64,000 bases of DNA. Origin: an uncultured Prevotella sp. (GTDB lineage: Bacteria; Bacteroidota; Bacteroidia; Bacteroidales; Bacteroidaceae). The stretch is from the NCBI GenBank assembly GCA_947167845.1, contig CAMVJQ010000003.1:28850-92849 (forward strand). The letters are read 5' to 3'. The notes under the pieces are model-generated. The model saw nothing but the letters and a program-made list of their open reading frames with translations, made no database searches and had not been told where the DNA came from. Positions 27,469 through 35,666 of this stretch are shown here, in pieces. The stretch's first letter is position 1. The number at the start of each line of letters is the position of its first letter. A program made the translations under genes and the position numbers.

Positions 27469-29367
27469 CTCTTTATTCTCGGCATCAATGGCCTTGATCT
27501 TCTCGCGGACGAGATTCATGTCATCCTTCAGTTTCTGTACCTTGCGGTTCATTTCGTCGATGAGGCTGTTGCCCTTCTTCGATGAGACGTTGAGGAAGCC
27601 CAGGTTGTTCTCGTAAGTCTGCACCTCCTGCTTGATGGCCTCATACTGGCGGAAGAGGCGGGCGCGCTCGTTGTCGAGTGCATTCTCGCCGCGCTCGGCC
27701 ACCTGCTTGAGGTTCTGCTTGAAGTTGTTCAGACGGCGCTTGGCCACGTTGACGTTCAGTTCCTTATAGAGTTTGTCGAGCACGGCGTGATACTCTTCGT
27801 AGACCTTGTCCTTCTCCTTGAAGGGCACATGGCCGATGGCATTGTATTCCTCTACGAGTTTCTGCACCTTCTCCTGGATATTCTCGCCAGCCTCCTCGGC
27901 AACGGCCTGCAACTTGGCGATCACCTCGCGCTTCTTGTCGAGATTGGTGTGCTCCTCACTGCGCTGTCCGGCTCCGGCCGCATTACGTGCCTCGAAGAAT
28001 TTATTGCAGGTACCCAGGAACTCTTCCCACAACTGGTCGCCCAGTTTCTTGGGCACCATGCCGATGGTCTTCCATTCTTTCTGCAGGGCAATCATCTTGT
28101 CGGCAGTCGCCTTCCAGTCAGTGCTGTCCTGCAGAGCCTTGGCCTTCTCGATGAGGGCGCGCTTCTTGTCGGCATTCTCCTTGAAGGTGTCTTTCAGCCC
28201 CTTGAAGTACTCTGCCTTACGTCCGAAGAAGTCGTCACAGGCGGCACGGAAACGCTCGAAGATCTTGACATTCATCTTCTGTGGAGCGAAACCGATGGTC
28301 TTCCATTCTGCTTGTATGTCGATGATTTCCTTGGTGTGCTTCTCCCAGTCGCCACTGCCTTTGTTCTCGGCGGCAGCGATGGCCTCCACTTTCTCGCAGA
28401 GTGCAGTCTTGCGGGCCAGGTTCTCTTCTTCCTTGGCGCGGATGCCTTCGAAATGCTGCTGGTGGCGCTTGTTGATGATGGTGGACGCTGCCTTGAAGCG
28501 GTTCCATATCTCGTCGCGCAACTCCTTGCTGACAGGACCGATCTCACGGTATTCGCCGTGCAACTTCTGCAACTGGTGGAAGGCACTGATGACATCGGGC
28601 TCTTCGGCCAGTTTCTCAGCGGCCTCACAGAGTCGGGTCTTCAGTTCCAGATTCTTCTTGAAGTCGTATTCGCGGGCCTCGCTGTTCAACTTCAGCAGAT
28701 CATAGAATTGCTCCACATAGAGTTGATAGTTGCGCCATAGTTCGTTGGCCTTCTCTGCGGGCACATTCTTGATCTCCTTCCATTCTGCCTGAAGGGCCTT
28801 GAATTCCTGATAGGCTTTGTTGGCCTCTTCCGGGGAGGTGATCATACCCTTGATCTTCTCGATGATAGCCAGTTTCTTTTCCAGGTTGGCCTGTTTCTCT
28901 GCCTCCTGCTCCTTGAAGAGTTTCTGGCGTTTCTCCTTGATGATGCCCATCTCGGCCTTGAACGATTCTTCGTCTTCGTCAGGGGTGATCTGATAAGTCT
29001 CAGGGTCACCTCCACCGTCGATGTAGGCTTTTAGTTTAGCCTCGCGCTCGGCGATGTGCAACTTGTAGAAGGAAGTCTTCAGATAGTCGATCTCATCCTT
29101 CTGAGGCATCTCGTCACCGTGTGCAATTTCTTTGATACGGTCGAGAACCTCGGTCTTGGTCCCATAGACCTTCCGGGGCTGTTCTTCCTCTGCTGGTGAA
29201 GCGTCTTCCGTTGCTTCCTCATTAACTACTTCAGGAGCCTGGGCAATATCCGAGTTGGGTTCGTCTGCCTGAGGCCTGTCCTGGATTACTTCTTCGATTT
29301 TCCCCTTTTCTTCGGCTGGCGAAGCGGCTGTGCCGTTTACGAGGATGTTGTCTTGAGAGTCCATCAT
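27463..29367 (-). CDS. DUF349 repeat protein
   Basis: A 634-residue soluble, highly charged helical protein. After an acidic, disordered N-terminus (to about residue 70) it holds several DUF349 repeats of about 70-75 residues, recognisable by recurring WKxIG(F/M/P)V/AP-K units (AEWKEIKNVPAEKAN, EYREIGPVSKELRD, EWKTIGFAPQKMN, EWKTIGMVPKKLG, EYNAIGHVPFKEKD). The C-terminus is a coiled coil. DUF349 proteins are widespread in Bacteroidota and their molecular role is not established. It is a single gene, upstream of a palindromic element at 29384. Confidence 0.85.
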   Translation of the reverse strand: MMDSQDNILVNGTAASPAEEKGKIEEVIQDRPQADEPNSDIAQAPEVVNEEATEDASPAEEEQPRKVYGTKTEVLDRIKEIAHGDEMPQKDEIDYLKTSFYKLHIAEREAKLKAYIDGGGDPETYQITPDEDEESFKAEMGIIKEKRQKLFKEQEAEKQANLEKKLAIIEKIKGMITSPEEANKAYQEFKALQAEWKEIKNVPAEKANELWRNYQLYVEQFYDLLKLNSEAREYDFKKNLELKTRLCEAAEKLAEEPDVISAFHQLQKLHGEYREIGPVSKELRDEIWNRFKAASTIINKRHQQHFEGIRAKEEENLARKTALCEKVEAIAAAENKGSGDWEKHTKEIIDIQAEWKTIGFAPQKMNVKIFERFRAACDDFFGRKAEYFKGLKDTFKENADKKRALIEKAKALQDSTDWKATADKMIALQKEWKTIGMVPKKLGDQLWEEFLGTCNKFFEARNAAGAGQRSEEHTNLDKKREVIAKLQAVAEEAGENIQEKVQKLVEEYNAIGHVPFKEKDKVYEEYHAVLDKLYKELNVNVAKRRLNNFKQNLKQVAERGENALDNERARLFRQYEAIKQEVQTYENNLGFLNVSSKKGNSLIDEMNRKVQKLKDDMNLVREKIKAIDAENKEK

Positions 29368-29383
29368 TTAACTTTTTAGTATT

Positions 29384-29451
29384 GGGTCAGGGGACGGTTC
29401 TCTGACGCCATCAGATTTGCCGCATCGGGTCAGAGAACCGTCCTCTGACCC
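29384..29451. repeat. REP-like palindrome with GGGACGGTTCT arm
   Basis: GGGTCAGGGGACGGTTCTCT followed by GAC folds onto GTCAGAGAACCGTCCTCTGA and CCC with a loop of about 20 bases. It shares GGGACGGYTCT with the perfect palindrome at 37882. Such elements resemble the extragenic palindromes moved by REP-associated (Y1) transposases, but no such gene is in the window. Confidence 0.75.
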
Positions 29452-29535
29452 TGGCATCGTCACATAATCGGGTCAAAATTAGTATAAATTATTGAATTGA
29501 CCTAATTTTTAGCGATTTTTTTTACGAAAAAGCAC

Positions 29536-30462
29536 TCAAATGAGTCTTTTGTGACGGAAAAACCACCAACAAAGACTCGAAACGCCTATTGAAATGGTGA
29601 TGGCAATGACGAACCCCCAAGGCTTTGCCTCCATGCCATTTACCAGGTTCATGCCAAACATGGAAGTGATGAGTGTGGGGATCATCATAATGATGGTGAC
29701 GGAAGTCAGCGTACGCATCACGGTGTTCATATTGTTGTTGATGATACTCTGATAAGTATCCATCGTCGACTCCAGGATGTTGGAGTAGATGCTGGCCGTC
29801 TCGCGGGCCTGACTCATCTCGATGTTCACATCCTCTATCAGGTCGGCATCCAGTTCGTCAATCTGCAGTTTGAACTTCAGTTTCGAAAGCAGTGTCTCGT
29901 TGCCTCGGATGGAAGTGATGAAGTAGGTCAGAGAGTCCTGCAGACGGCTCAGCCCGATCAGGCTCTCGTTGTTCACCTCCCGGTCAAGATTACGCTTGGC
30001 CTTGTCGATGAGCATGGAGATCTGCTTCAGGCGCTTCAGATACCAGACGGCACTCGAAAGGAATAGCCGGAAGATCATGTCGACATAGTCGGTGAAGCCC
30101 TCACCTCGCTTTTGCTGGAACGAAACGAAGTCGATCATCATGTTCGTCTCATAATAGCAAACGGTGATGGTGACGTCGCGCTTGTGGATGATGCCGAGCG
30201 GCACGGTGGTGTAGGGTGTCCTCGACCGTATCTCCTTGACGTATGGGATACGGAGGATGATGAGCATCCAACCGTCGTCGTACTCATAGCGGGCACGCTC
30301 GTCGGTATCGCTGATGTCCGACATGAAGTAGTCGGGGATGTTGAACTTCTCTTCCAGTTCGTGCTGGTCGTCTTCGGTGGGGCATGTCACCTGTATCCAG
30401 CAATTGGGCTGCCACTCTGAGAGTTGGGTCAGTCCGCCTTGGGTGTTCCAAAATGTCTTCAT
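29536..30462 (-). CDS. corA: CorA-family magnesium/divalent cation channel
   Basis: A 308-residue CorA-type channel. The N-terminal cytoplasmic alpha/beta domain and long stalk helix are followed by two C-terminal membrane helices (TSVTIIMMIPTLITSMF and FVIAITISIGVSSLCWWFF) with the signature GMN in SMFGMNLVNGM between them, and a basic C-terminus (RHKRLI). It would take up Mg2+ or another divalent metal as a pentamer. The length matches the family. Its 5' leader of about 210 bases carries a possible translational control structure (see 30466-30590). Confidence 0.9.
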   Translation of the reverse strand: MKTFWNTQGGLTQLSEWQPNCWIQVTCPTEDDQHELEEKFNIPDYFMSDISDTDERARYEYDDGWMLIILRIPYVKEIRSRTPYTTVPLGIIHKRDVTITVCYYETNMMIDFVSFQQKRGEGFTDYVDMIFRLFLSSAVWYLKRLKQISMLIDKAKRNLDREVNNESLIGLSRLQDSLTYFITSIRGNETLLSKLKFKLQIDELDADLIEDVNIEMSQARETASIYSNILESTMDTYQSIINNNMNTVMRTLTSVTIIMMIPTLITSMFGMNLVNGMEAKPWGFVIAITISIGVSSLCWWFFRHKRLI

Positions 30463-30465
30463 TTT

Positions 30466-30590
30466 GCTAATCCTTTTTGGGGCGCTGTGGCACGGTGGTG
30501 CGGTGGCGCGGGATTCTACGGTGGTGCTAAGGCGCGGTGGCGCTGTGGCACGTGAAATGATTGAGCGGCAAGAGGATTAGCGGTCTTGCC
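30466..30590 (-). promoter_or_regulatory. corA leader: hairpin loop complementary to the start region
   Basis: In the minus-strand RNA a 7-bp stem (GGCAAGA/TCTTGCC, 30590-30584 and 30573-30567) presents the loop CCGCTAATCC. Its eight bases GCTAATCC (30581-30574) are perfectly complementary to GGATTAGC (30473-30466), which ends 3 bases before the corA ATG. The intervening DNA is low-complexity GGTGGCGC. Pairing would block the ribosome-binding region. This is a structural reading only, not a recognised riboswitch class. Confidence 0.45.
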
Positions 30591-30671
30591 TGCCCGTCCT
30601 CCAGCCTTAACGTTTGAATGTTTCCGCCGGGTAATCGTCCATAATTTTGTTGCTAATTTGATTTATCGGGT

Positions 30672-30680
30672 GCAAAGTTA
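30672..30680 (-). promoter_or_regulatory. -7 promoter box of corA
   Basis: The minus strand reads TAACTTTGC, giving a 5' leader of about 205 bases before the corA ATG. Confidence 0.6.
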
Positions 30681-30690
30681 CTAAAAAAAA

Positions 30691-30742
30691 TGAAGAATGA
30701 AGAATGAAGAGTGAATTTTTTCACTCTTCATTCTTCATTCTT
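30691..30742. repeat. GAAGAATGA hairpin repeat
   Basis: TGAAGAATGAAGAATGAAGA and GTGA pair with TCACTCTTCATTCTTCATTC and TT across a T-rich loop. It borders the pepD stop codon and may end both transcripts. Confidence 0.75.
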
Positions 30743-32199
30743 TACTTTTCCGGAATGTCCTCGAGTGTTTTCTTCAGCAGTTGCCAGAAGGGGGCTACGG
30801 TCTCGATGAGGGCGCGCTCGGTGGTGGTATGGGGCGACTTCATCGTGGGGCCGAGGCTGACGACGTCGAGGTGCGGGTACTTGCCGAGGATGATGGAGCA
30901 CTCCAGTCCGGCATGGTCTACCTGGATGATGCCGTCCTTGCCGAACAGGTCTTTATACTCCTTTAATAAGAGGTGAAGGATAGGAGACTCTGGATTCGGA
31001 TCCCAACCACCGTAAGAGCCGGCGGTCTCCACCTTCATGCCAGCCATGTTGAAACAACTCTCAAGCGTCTTTACGATGTAGTCCTTCATATCCTCACGGC
31101 TACTGCGGGCGAGGATCTTCAGCGAGGCCTTGCCGCCGCCGATGTTGATGATGGCGAGGTTCGATGAGGTCTCCACGACACTGGGGTAGGAGGGGATCAT
31201 GCGGATCACGCCGTCGTGACAACCGTAGATGGCATTGATGAGGTTGTCCTGAATCTCTACAGGCACCTCCATCTTCGGGGTTTCCACATCCTCACAGATG
31301 ACCTCGATGCCGCTTTCGATGCCTTTGTATTCGTCTTGGAAATCATCCTGCCAGTCTTGGGCGAGTTCTTTCAGGGCTTCTACATTCTCTTTTGGCAACG
31401 TCAGCACGGCTTCAGCCTTGAAAGGAATGGCGTTGCGCATATTACCACCCTGCCAGCAGGCCAGACGGGCATCGAGGTCTTCGATGGCCTCACGGACCAG
31501 ACGGACGAGCAGTTTGTTGGCATTGCCACGACCCTCATGAATCTCCAAACCACTGTGCCCGCCGCGCAGTCCCTTCACGGTCACCTTGACGGCAGCATCG
31601 TCGGCATCCGTTTCCACCTCTTTGTAGTCGAGGGTGGCGGTGACGTCGATGCCGCCGGCAGAGCCGATGACGAACTTACCCCAGTGCTCAGAGTCCAGGT
31701 TCATGAGGATGTCGCCGTTCAGTTCACCAGCCGGCAGTGCGTTGGCACCAAACATACCCGTCTCCTCGTCGGCAGTAATCAGGGCCTCGATAGGACCATG
31801 CTTTAGAGTCTTGTCTTCCATGATGGCCATGATGGCAGCGACGCCCAGACCGTTGTCAGCACCAAGAGTGGTCCCCTTGGCCTTCACCCATTCACCGTCG
31901 ATCCAGGGCTGAATGGGGTCGGTCTCGAAGTTGTGGGTTGACTCAGGTGTCTTCTGTGGCACCATGTCCATGTGAGCCTGCAGGATAACGCCTTTCTTCT
32001 TCTCCATGCCTGGCGAGGCGGGCTTACGCATCAGGATGTTGTCTGCCGGGTCCTTAAAGGCCTCCACGCCCGCCTCCTTGGCGAAGTTGAGCAGGAATTG
32101 TTGTACTTTCTCCAGATGTCCGCTTGGACGTGGAACTTGTGTCAGTGCATAGAAGTTCTTCCAGATGCACGTTGGGTTCAGATTCTTGATTTCACTCAT
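30742..32199 (-). CDS. pepD: Cytosolic aminoacyl-histidine dipeptidase
   Basis: A 485-residue M20-family dipeptidase starting at the ATG at 32199 (MSEIKNLNPTCIWKNFYAL). The in-frame extension to 32298 is repeat-encoded and lacks support. Metal-site motifs of the family are visible: LQAHMDMVPQ (His, Asp), LGADNGLGVAA (bridging Asp), ADEETGMFGA (Glu-Glu) and the lid region GLRGGHSGLEIHEGRGNA. It hydrolyses Xaa-His and other dipeptides in the cytoplasm with two Zn2+. Length and motifs match PepD closely. Confidence 0.93.
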   Translation of the reverse strand: MSEIKNLNPTCIWKNFYALTQVPRPSGHLEKVQQFLLNFAKEAGVEAFKDPADNILMRKPASPGMEKKKGVILQAHMDMVPQKTPESTHNFETDPIQPWIDGEWVKAKGTTLGADNGLGVAAIMAIMEDKTLKHGPIEALITADEETGMFGANALPAGELNGDILMNLDSEHWGKFVIGSAGGIDVTATLDYKEVETDADDAAVKVTVKGLRGGHSGLEIHEGRGNANKLLVRLVREAIEDLDARLACWQGGNMRNAIPFKAEAVLTLPKENVEALKELAQDWQDDFQDEYKGIESGIEVICEDVETPKMEVPVEIQDNLINAIYGCHDGVIRMIPSYPSVVETSSNLAIINIGGGKASLKILARSSREDMKDYIVKTLESCFNMAGMKVETAGSYGGWDPNPESPILHLLLKEYKDLFGKDGIIQVDHAGLECSIILGKYPHLDVVSLGPTMKSPHTTTERALIETVAPFWQLLKKTLEDIPEK

Positions 32200-32211
32200 A
32201 GTTGTTCTTTT

Positions 32212-32246
32212 TAGAGGAGAGAGGAGAGAGGAGAGAGGAGAGAGAA
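32212..32246. repeat. GAGAGGA heptamer repeat, untranslated copy
   Basis: Five units of GAGAGGA lie just upstream of pepD. They are readable as SLLSPLSSLLSP in the pepD frame before the true start. Confidence 0.8.
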
Positions 32247-32284
32247 TACTCCTGCTGTACCAATATCCCGCAGTCCTGTGGTTA

Positions 32285-32662
32285 TTAATTATTGTCAAGT
32301 TTGTCTGTTAGTGACTTTCGAAGGCCTGACATGATGCGACCTATTTCTGTTGCACTGTTCTCAATTTGTGTCAGATCCTCTTGGGTGATGTATCCGAGTG
32401 ATTCGGCAATGTCCATTTGGCAAGTAACTTCTGTAAGAGAGGCATATGATATTTCCAGGAAATGAATTCTCTCCTTGATAGCCATACGCCCCATTCCTTC
32501 TGCTATGTTTGATGGGATGGATATCACTGCTCGCCTGAGTTGGTCGGATAAGGCATATTGCTCATATGCGGGAAATTTACGTAACAGGTAGTAAACCTGC
32601 TTCGTGAATTCTTTAGCCTTTTTGTATGCTTCAACTTTCTTGTAAAAAAAATCGTTAGCCAT
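32285..32662 (-). CDS. Four-helix-bundle protein (23S rRNA intervening-sequence type)
   Basis: A 125-residue all-helical protein with the family signature (EAYKKAKEFTKQVY near the start, LSDQLRRAVISIPSNIAEG in the middle, ISYASLTEVTCQMDIAESLGYI near the end). These proteins are encoded in 23S rRNA intervening sequences in some bacteria and scattered as single genes in Bacteroidota. They form pentamers and their function is not settled. It lies between two GAGAGGA repeat tracts, with no rRNA nearby. Confidence 0.85.
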   Translation of the reverse strand: MANDFFYKKVEAYKKAKEFTKQVYYLLRKFPAYEQYALSDQLRRAVISIPSNIAEGMGRMAIKERIHFLEISYASLTEVTCQMDIAESLGYITQEDLTQIENSATEIGRIMSGLRKSLTDKLDNN

Positions 32663-32680
32663 ATATAATCATTTTTTAAA

Positions 32681-32742
32681 CTCTCCTCTCTCCTTACCTT
32701 CATAACATATCTCTCTCCTCTCTCCTCTCTCCTCTCTCCTCT
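32681..32742. repeat. CTCTCCT/GAGAGGA repeat encoding a C-terminal tail
   Basis: Two tracts (32681-32694 and 32711-32742). The second, read on the minus strand, encodes EERGERREERD at the extreme C-terminus of the flippase-like protein. Confidence 0.8.
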
Positions 32743-33803
32743 ATAAAGAATCCTCTCTCAGTCCTCCTCGTAAATGCCAATGCTCCCCACGCCCAAATGC
32801 CGAGGACGACAACCAGCATCGTCTGTACGGTGTGTACGATGAGCACGAACCAGAGGGCCTGCTCGTCGGCCACGCCGTATAGCACGAGCATCGTCTTGAT
32901 GGCAAAATGCCAGGAGCCGGCACCATTGGGAGTCGGCACGATGACGGCAAAGTTGGCCACCACAAAGGATACCAGGGCACAGCCGATGCCGAGATGCTCC
33001 GTGAAGTCGAAGCAGAAGAAAGTGAGGTAGTAATGCAGGAAGTACATCACCCAGATGCCGATGGAGAAGAAGAGGTAGAGTGGCAGGTTCTTGACACCCT
33101 TCAGCGAGAGGACGCCTTCCCAGATGCCGTTCAGTGTCATCTTCACCTTATTATATATAGAGAAGTTCTTCAGCAGCACGTGCAGCAGTATGAGCACGGC
33201 AATGCCGCAGACACCCGTCACGAGCCAGCCTGTCAGGGAAAAACCGCTCAGGATGCGGTCTACTGATGTCCCCGTTTTCTGGAAGAAGGTGCCGAAGGTG
33301 CTCATCTCCAGCAGCAGGATGAGACCTGAGTAGAGCATGATGATCAGGGTATCGACGGCCCGCTCTGTGACCACAGTGCCCAGGGCTTTGCTGAAGGAGA
33401 TGCCTTCATAGCGTTTCAGCACGGCGCAGCGGGAGAACTCGCCGATGCGCGGTATGACCAGACTTGCAGCATAACTGATGAAGATGCTGTAGATGCAGAC
33501 GGAGGAGCGTATCCTCTCGGTGCTATTCTCGCACCCCCGCGCCTCCGCACCTCCGCCCCCCCGGCTGTCTGCCTCCGAGACTATCGGCTTCAGCGTCTGC
33601 TGCCATCGCCAGCCCCGGAACATCTGTGCCAGGATGCCGAAGGGGAATGAGAGTAGCATCCAGGTCCAGTCCATCTCGTCGGTGAGTACGTGGCGGATGC
33701 TGCCGAAGTCCTCACCCCGGTACATCCACCATAGAATAGCACCGCCCAGGATGATGGGCAGCGCTATCTTGATGATGTTTCCGATGATGCTCTTTGGTTC
33801 CAA
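32700..33803 (-). CDS. Flippase-like/lysylphosphatidylglycerol synthase-type membrane protein
   Basis: A 367-residue polytopic membrane protein with about seven or eight hydrophobic helices, of the UPF0104/MprF flippase-domain type found in Bacteroidota (TDEMDWTWMLLSFPFGILAQMFRGWRWQ near the start, FVVANFAVIVPTPNGAGSWHFA near the end). Relatives are putative lipid flippases or synthases; no soluble transferase domain is present. Two repeat-derived stretches stand out: a glycine-rich insert (DSRGGGGAEARGCE, about residue 80) encoded by the GCACCCCC family, and a charged tail encoded by GAGAGGA units. It lies 9 bp from the end of the upstream collagen-like lipoprotein gene. Confidence 0.8.
   Translation of the reverse strand: MEPKSIIGNIIKIALPIILGGAILWWMYRGEDFGSIRHVLTDEMDWTWMLLSFPFGILAQMFRGWRWQQTLKPIVSEADSRGGGGAEARGCENSTERIRSSVCIYSIFISYAASLVIPRIGEFSRCAVLKRYEGISFSKALGTVVTERAVDTLIIMLYSGLILLLEMSTFGTFFQKTGTSVDRILSGFSLTGWLVTGVCGIAVLILLHVLLKNFSIYNKVKMTLNGIWEGVLSLKGVKNLPLYLFFSIGIWVMYFLHYYLTFFCFDFTEHLGIGCALVSFVVANFAVIVPTPNGAGSWHFAIKTMLVLYGVADEQALWFVLIVHTVQTMLVVVLGIWAWGALAFTRRTERGFFIEERGERREERDML
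33528..33562. repeat. GCACCCCC repeat inside the flippase-like gene, copy 2
   Basis: TCGCACCCCCGCGCCTCCGC followed by ACCTCCGCCCCCCCG encodes, on the minus strand, the glycine-rich RGGGGAEARG insert. Confidence 0.75.
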
Positions 33804-33812
33804 TGTCTTTGT

Positions 33813-34709
33813 CTATTGCATGATGGGAAGCGTGAATACGGTTCCGTCCTTCATGGCGATGATGAGTGTCTTGCCGTCTTCTGAGGCGACGACACTGAAG
33901 AAGATGTCTGCTCTTCCGTCCTCGCCGTCCTTTCCGTCCTTTCCGTCTTCACCGTTCTTTCCGTCCTTGCCGTCTTTGCCGTTGGCCGGTATGCCTGTAG
34001 TGACCCAGGTGACGCCGTTGTCGGTAGAGATCTCCCAGGTTCCGTCGGTCTCACTGATGCGCACTCTGGGGATGGGCAGCGACAGGTTGGTGTCGTCTTG
34101 GCCGTCTTTTCCGTCGTGGCCGTTCTTGCCGTCCACGCCGTCGGTGCCGTTCCGTCCGTCCTTGCCGTTCTTGCCGTCCTTACCGTCGACGCCGTCTTTG
34201 CCGTCTTTGCCGTCTTTTCCGTCCTTACCGTCGACACCGTCCTTACCGTCTTTGCCATCCTTTCCGTCCTTTCCGTCGATGGCTGAGGCGCGCATCTTCT
34301 GACCGTCATCGGTGATGATCCATTCGCCGTTGATCGTCCAGTACCAGATGCCGTCTTCGTCCTGTCTGACTCCGATCTGAAGGTCTGCTTCCGCTCCGTC
34401 CTTTCCGTCGGTGCCGTCCTGGCCGACATGGCCGTGCCGGAGGGTTCGCGAAGTGCCGTCGTTGAATTTGATGGTGTAGGAGCCGTTCTGGTTTTTCGTG
34501 ATGTCTGTCACGTACCCGTTTGCCTCGTATTGGTGCAGGAGTATGCTCAACGTCTCTATGTCATTATTGATGAGCAGCACCTTCTCTTCCAGGATCTCTA
34601 CTCTGATCCCGAGTCCCCGCAGGTCGTCGCCGTATTTGTCGTTGCATGCCCCGAGAAACAGGAGCGACATCACGCCGACGGTCCATTGTCTGATTGATAT
34701 GTGTCTCAT
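33813..34709 (-). CDS. Collagen-like lipoprotein (DUF4988-type N-terminus), paralogue 1
   Basis: A 298-residue lipoprotein with signal and lipobox SLLFLGAC. The N-terminus has a coiled-coil-like stretch and a DUF4988-like domain (VTDITKNQNGSYTIKFNDGT). It is followed by IGVRQDEDGIWYWTINGEW, a collagen-like run of about 20 G-X-Y triplets, a second small beta domain (ETDGTWEISTDNGVTWVTTG) and a further 7-triplet run. The Y position is nearly always Asp and X often Lys, without proline. A trimeric surface stalk is plausible. It is a tandem paralogue of the gene at 34722, 12 bp downstream of it. Confidence 0.8.
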   Translation of the reverse strand: MRHISIRQWTVGVMSLLFLGACNDKYGDDLRGLGIRVEILEEKVLLINNDIETLSILLHQYEANGYVTDITKNQNGSYTIKFNDGTSRTLRHGHVGQDGTDGKDGAEADLQIGVRQDEDGIWYWTINGEWIITDDGQKMRASAIDGKDGKDGKDGKDGVDGKDGKDGKDGKDGVDGKDGKNGKDGRNGTDGVDGKNGHDGKDGQDDTNLSLPIPRVRISETDGTWEISTDNGVTWVTTGIPANGKDGKDGKNGEDGKDGKDGEDGRADIFFSVVASEDGKTLIIAMKDGTVFTLPIMQ

Positions 34710-34721
34710 AAGCCGATGCTG

Positions 34722-35576
34722 TTAATTTGTCTGTAGGGGTACGCGGAAAGTGCCAGCCGAAGTGATGAACTCCACATAGCCTTCGTTCCAGTGTGTGATC
34801 ACTTTCACGATGGCGTTGGCATCCTTGCCGTTCTTTCCGTCCTTGCCGTCCTTGCCGTTCTCTCCGTCCTTGCCGTCCTTGCCGTCCTTGCCTGTGGCGG
34901 ACGTGCCTGTGGAGATCCATGACACGCCGTTGTCGACGGAGATTTCCCAGATGCCAGTCTCCGGATTGATTCGTATCTTGGGAGATACGGCCACGCCGTC
35001 CTTGCCGTCTTTGCCGTCGATGCCGTCCTTGCCGTCTTTGCCGTCGATGCCGTCCTTGCCGTCGACACCGTCCTTGCCGTCGACGCCGTCCTTTCCGTCG
35101 ACACCATCCTTGCCGTCCTTGCCGTCGACGCCGTCTTTACCGTCCTTGCCGTCCTTGCCGTCCTTGCCGTCTTTGCCGTTGGCAGCGATGGGCTGTCCGT
35201 TTGGCCCCATCAGCCATTCTCCGTTGATGACCCAGTAGTAGAGCCCGTCCTCGCCCTGCTTGATGGAGATGTCAGGCACCTGTGCGTCCAGTCCGTCGCG
35301 GCCGTCCGCTCCGTCTATTCCGTCCTGGATGACGATGGAGCCGTAGTTCTTGAACGTGACGATATATCCCAGGCTGTTCTCTGTGACGTTGGTGATGTAG
35401 TCGCCGTTCTCGAGGGCGGCGGCGAGCGTCTGCAGGGCCTCAAGGTCGGTGGTCGTCTTCTTCACCAGATTCTCCAAAACTGTCACCCGGTAGTCGAGTG
35501 CGTCTATTTCGTCCTGATAGTCTGTGCATGCTGCCGTCAGAATGAGGAGGGCAAGCATCGAAATGTATTTTCTCAT
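34722..35576 (-). CDS. Collagen-like lipoprotein (DUF4988-type N-terminus), paralogue 2
   Basis: A 284-residue lipoprotein (LALLILTAAC lipobox) with the same plan as its neighbour: coiled coil (YRVTVLENLVKKTTTDLEAL), ENGDYITNVTENSLGYIVTF domain, EDGLYYWVINGEW, about 19 G-X-Y triplets of GKD, GVD and GID, then PETGIWEISVDNGVSWISTG and a second run of eight triplets. The DNA coding for the triplets is a 9-bp minisatellite and is likely to vary in length by slippage. It is followed by paralogue 1 and preceded by the OmpA-type gene on the same strand, so a cell-surface role is likely. Confidence 0.8.
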   Translation of the reverse strand: MRKYISMLALLILTAACTDYQDEIDALDYRVTVLENLVKKTTTDLEALQTLAAALENGDYITNVTENSLGYIVTFKNYGSIVIQDGIDGADGRDGLDAQVPDISIKQGEDGLYYWVINGEWLMGPNGQPIAANGKDGKDGKDGKDGKDGVDGKDGKDGVDGKDGVDGKDGVDGKDGIDGKDGKDGIDGKDGKDGVAVSPKIRINPETGIWEISVDNGVSWISTGTSATGKDGKDGKDGENGKDGKDGKNGKDANAIVKVITHWNEGYVEFITSAGTFRVPLQTN

Positions 35577-35610
35577 ATCCTTATTTAATTATTAGTATTT
35601 CCTTATTGTT

Positions 35611-35660
35611 ATCGTTAAGAAATCTCGCGCCTCCGTACCTTCGTACCCCTGCGCCCCCGA
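35611..35660. repeat. GCACCCCC-type repeat with ATCGTTAAGAAAT flank, copy 3
   Basis: ATCGTTAAGAAAT (35611-35623) is followed by CTCGCGCCTCCGTACCTTCG and TACCCCTGCGCCCCCG. The same 13-mer precedes copy 1 at 154, which suggests a discrete element with a conserved end. Confidence 0.7.
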
Positions 35661-35666
35661 ATATTT

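Noticed and set aside
32285-32662. 23S rRNA intervening sequence
   Set aside because: The encoded protein belongs to that family, but no rRNA sequence surrounds it.
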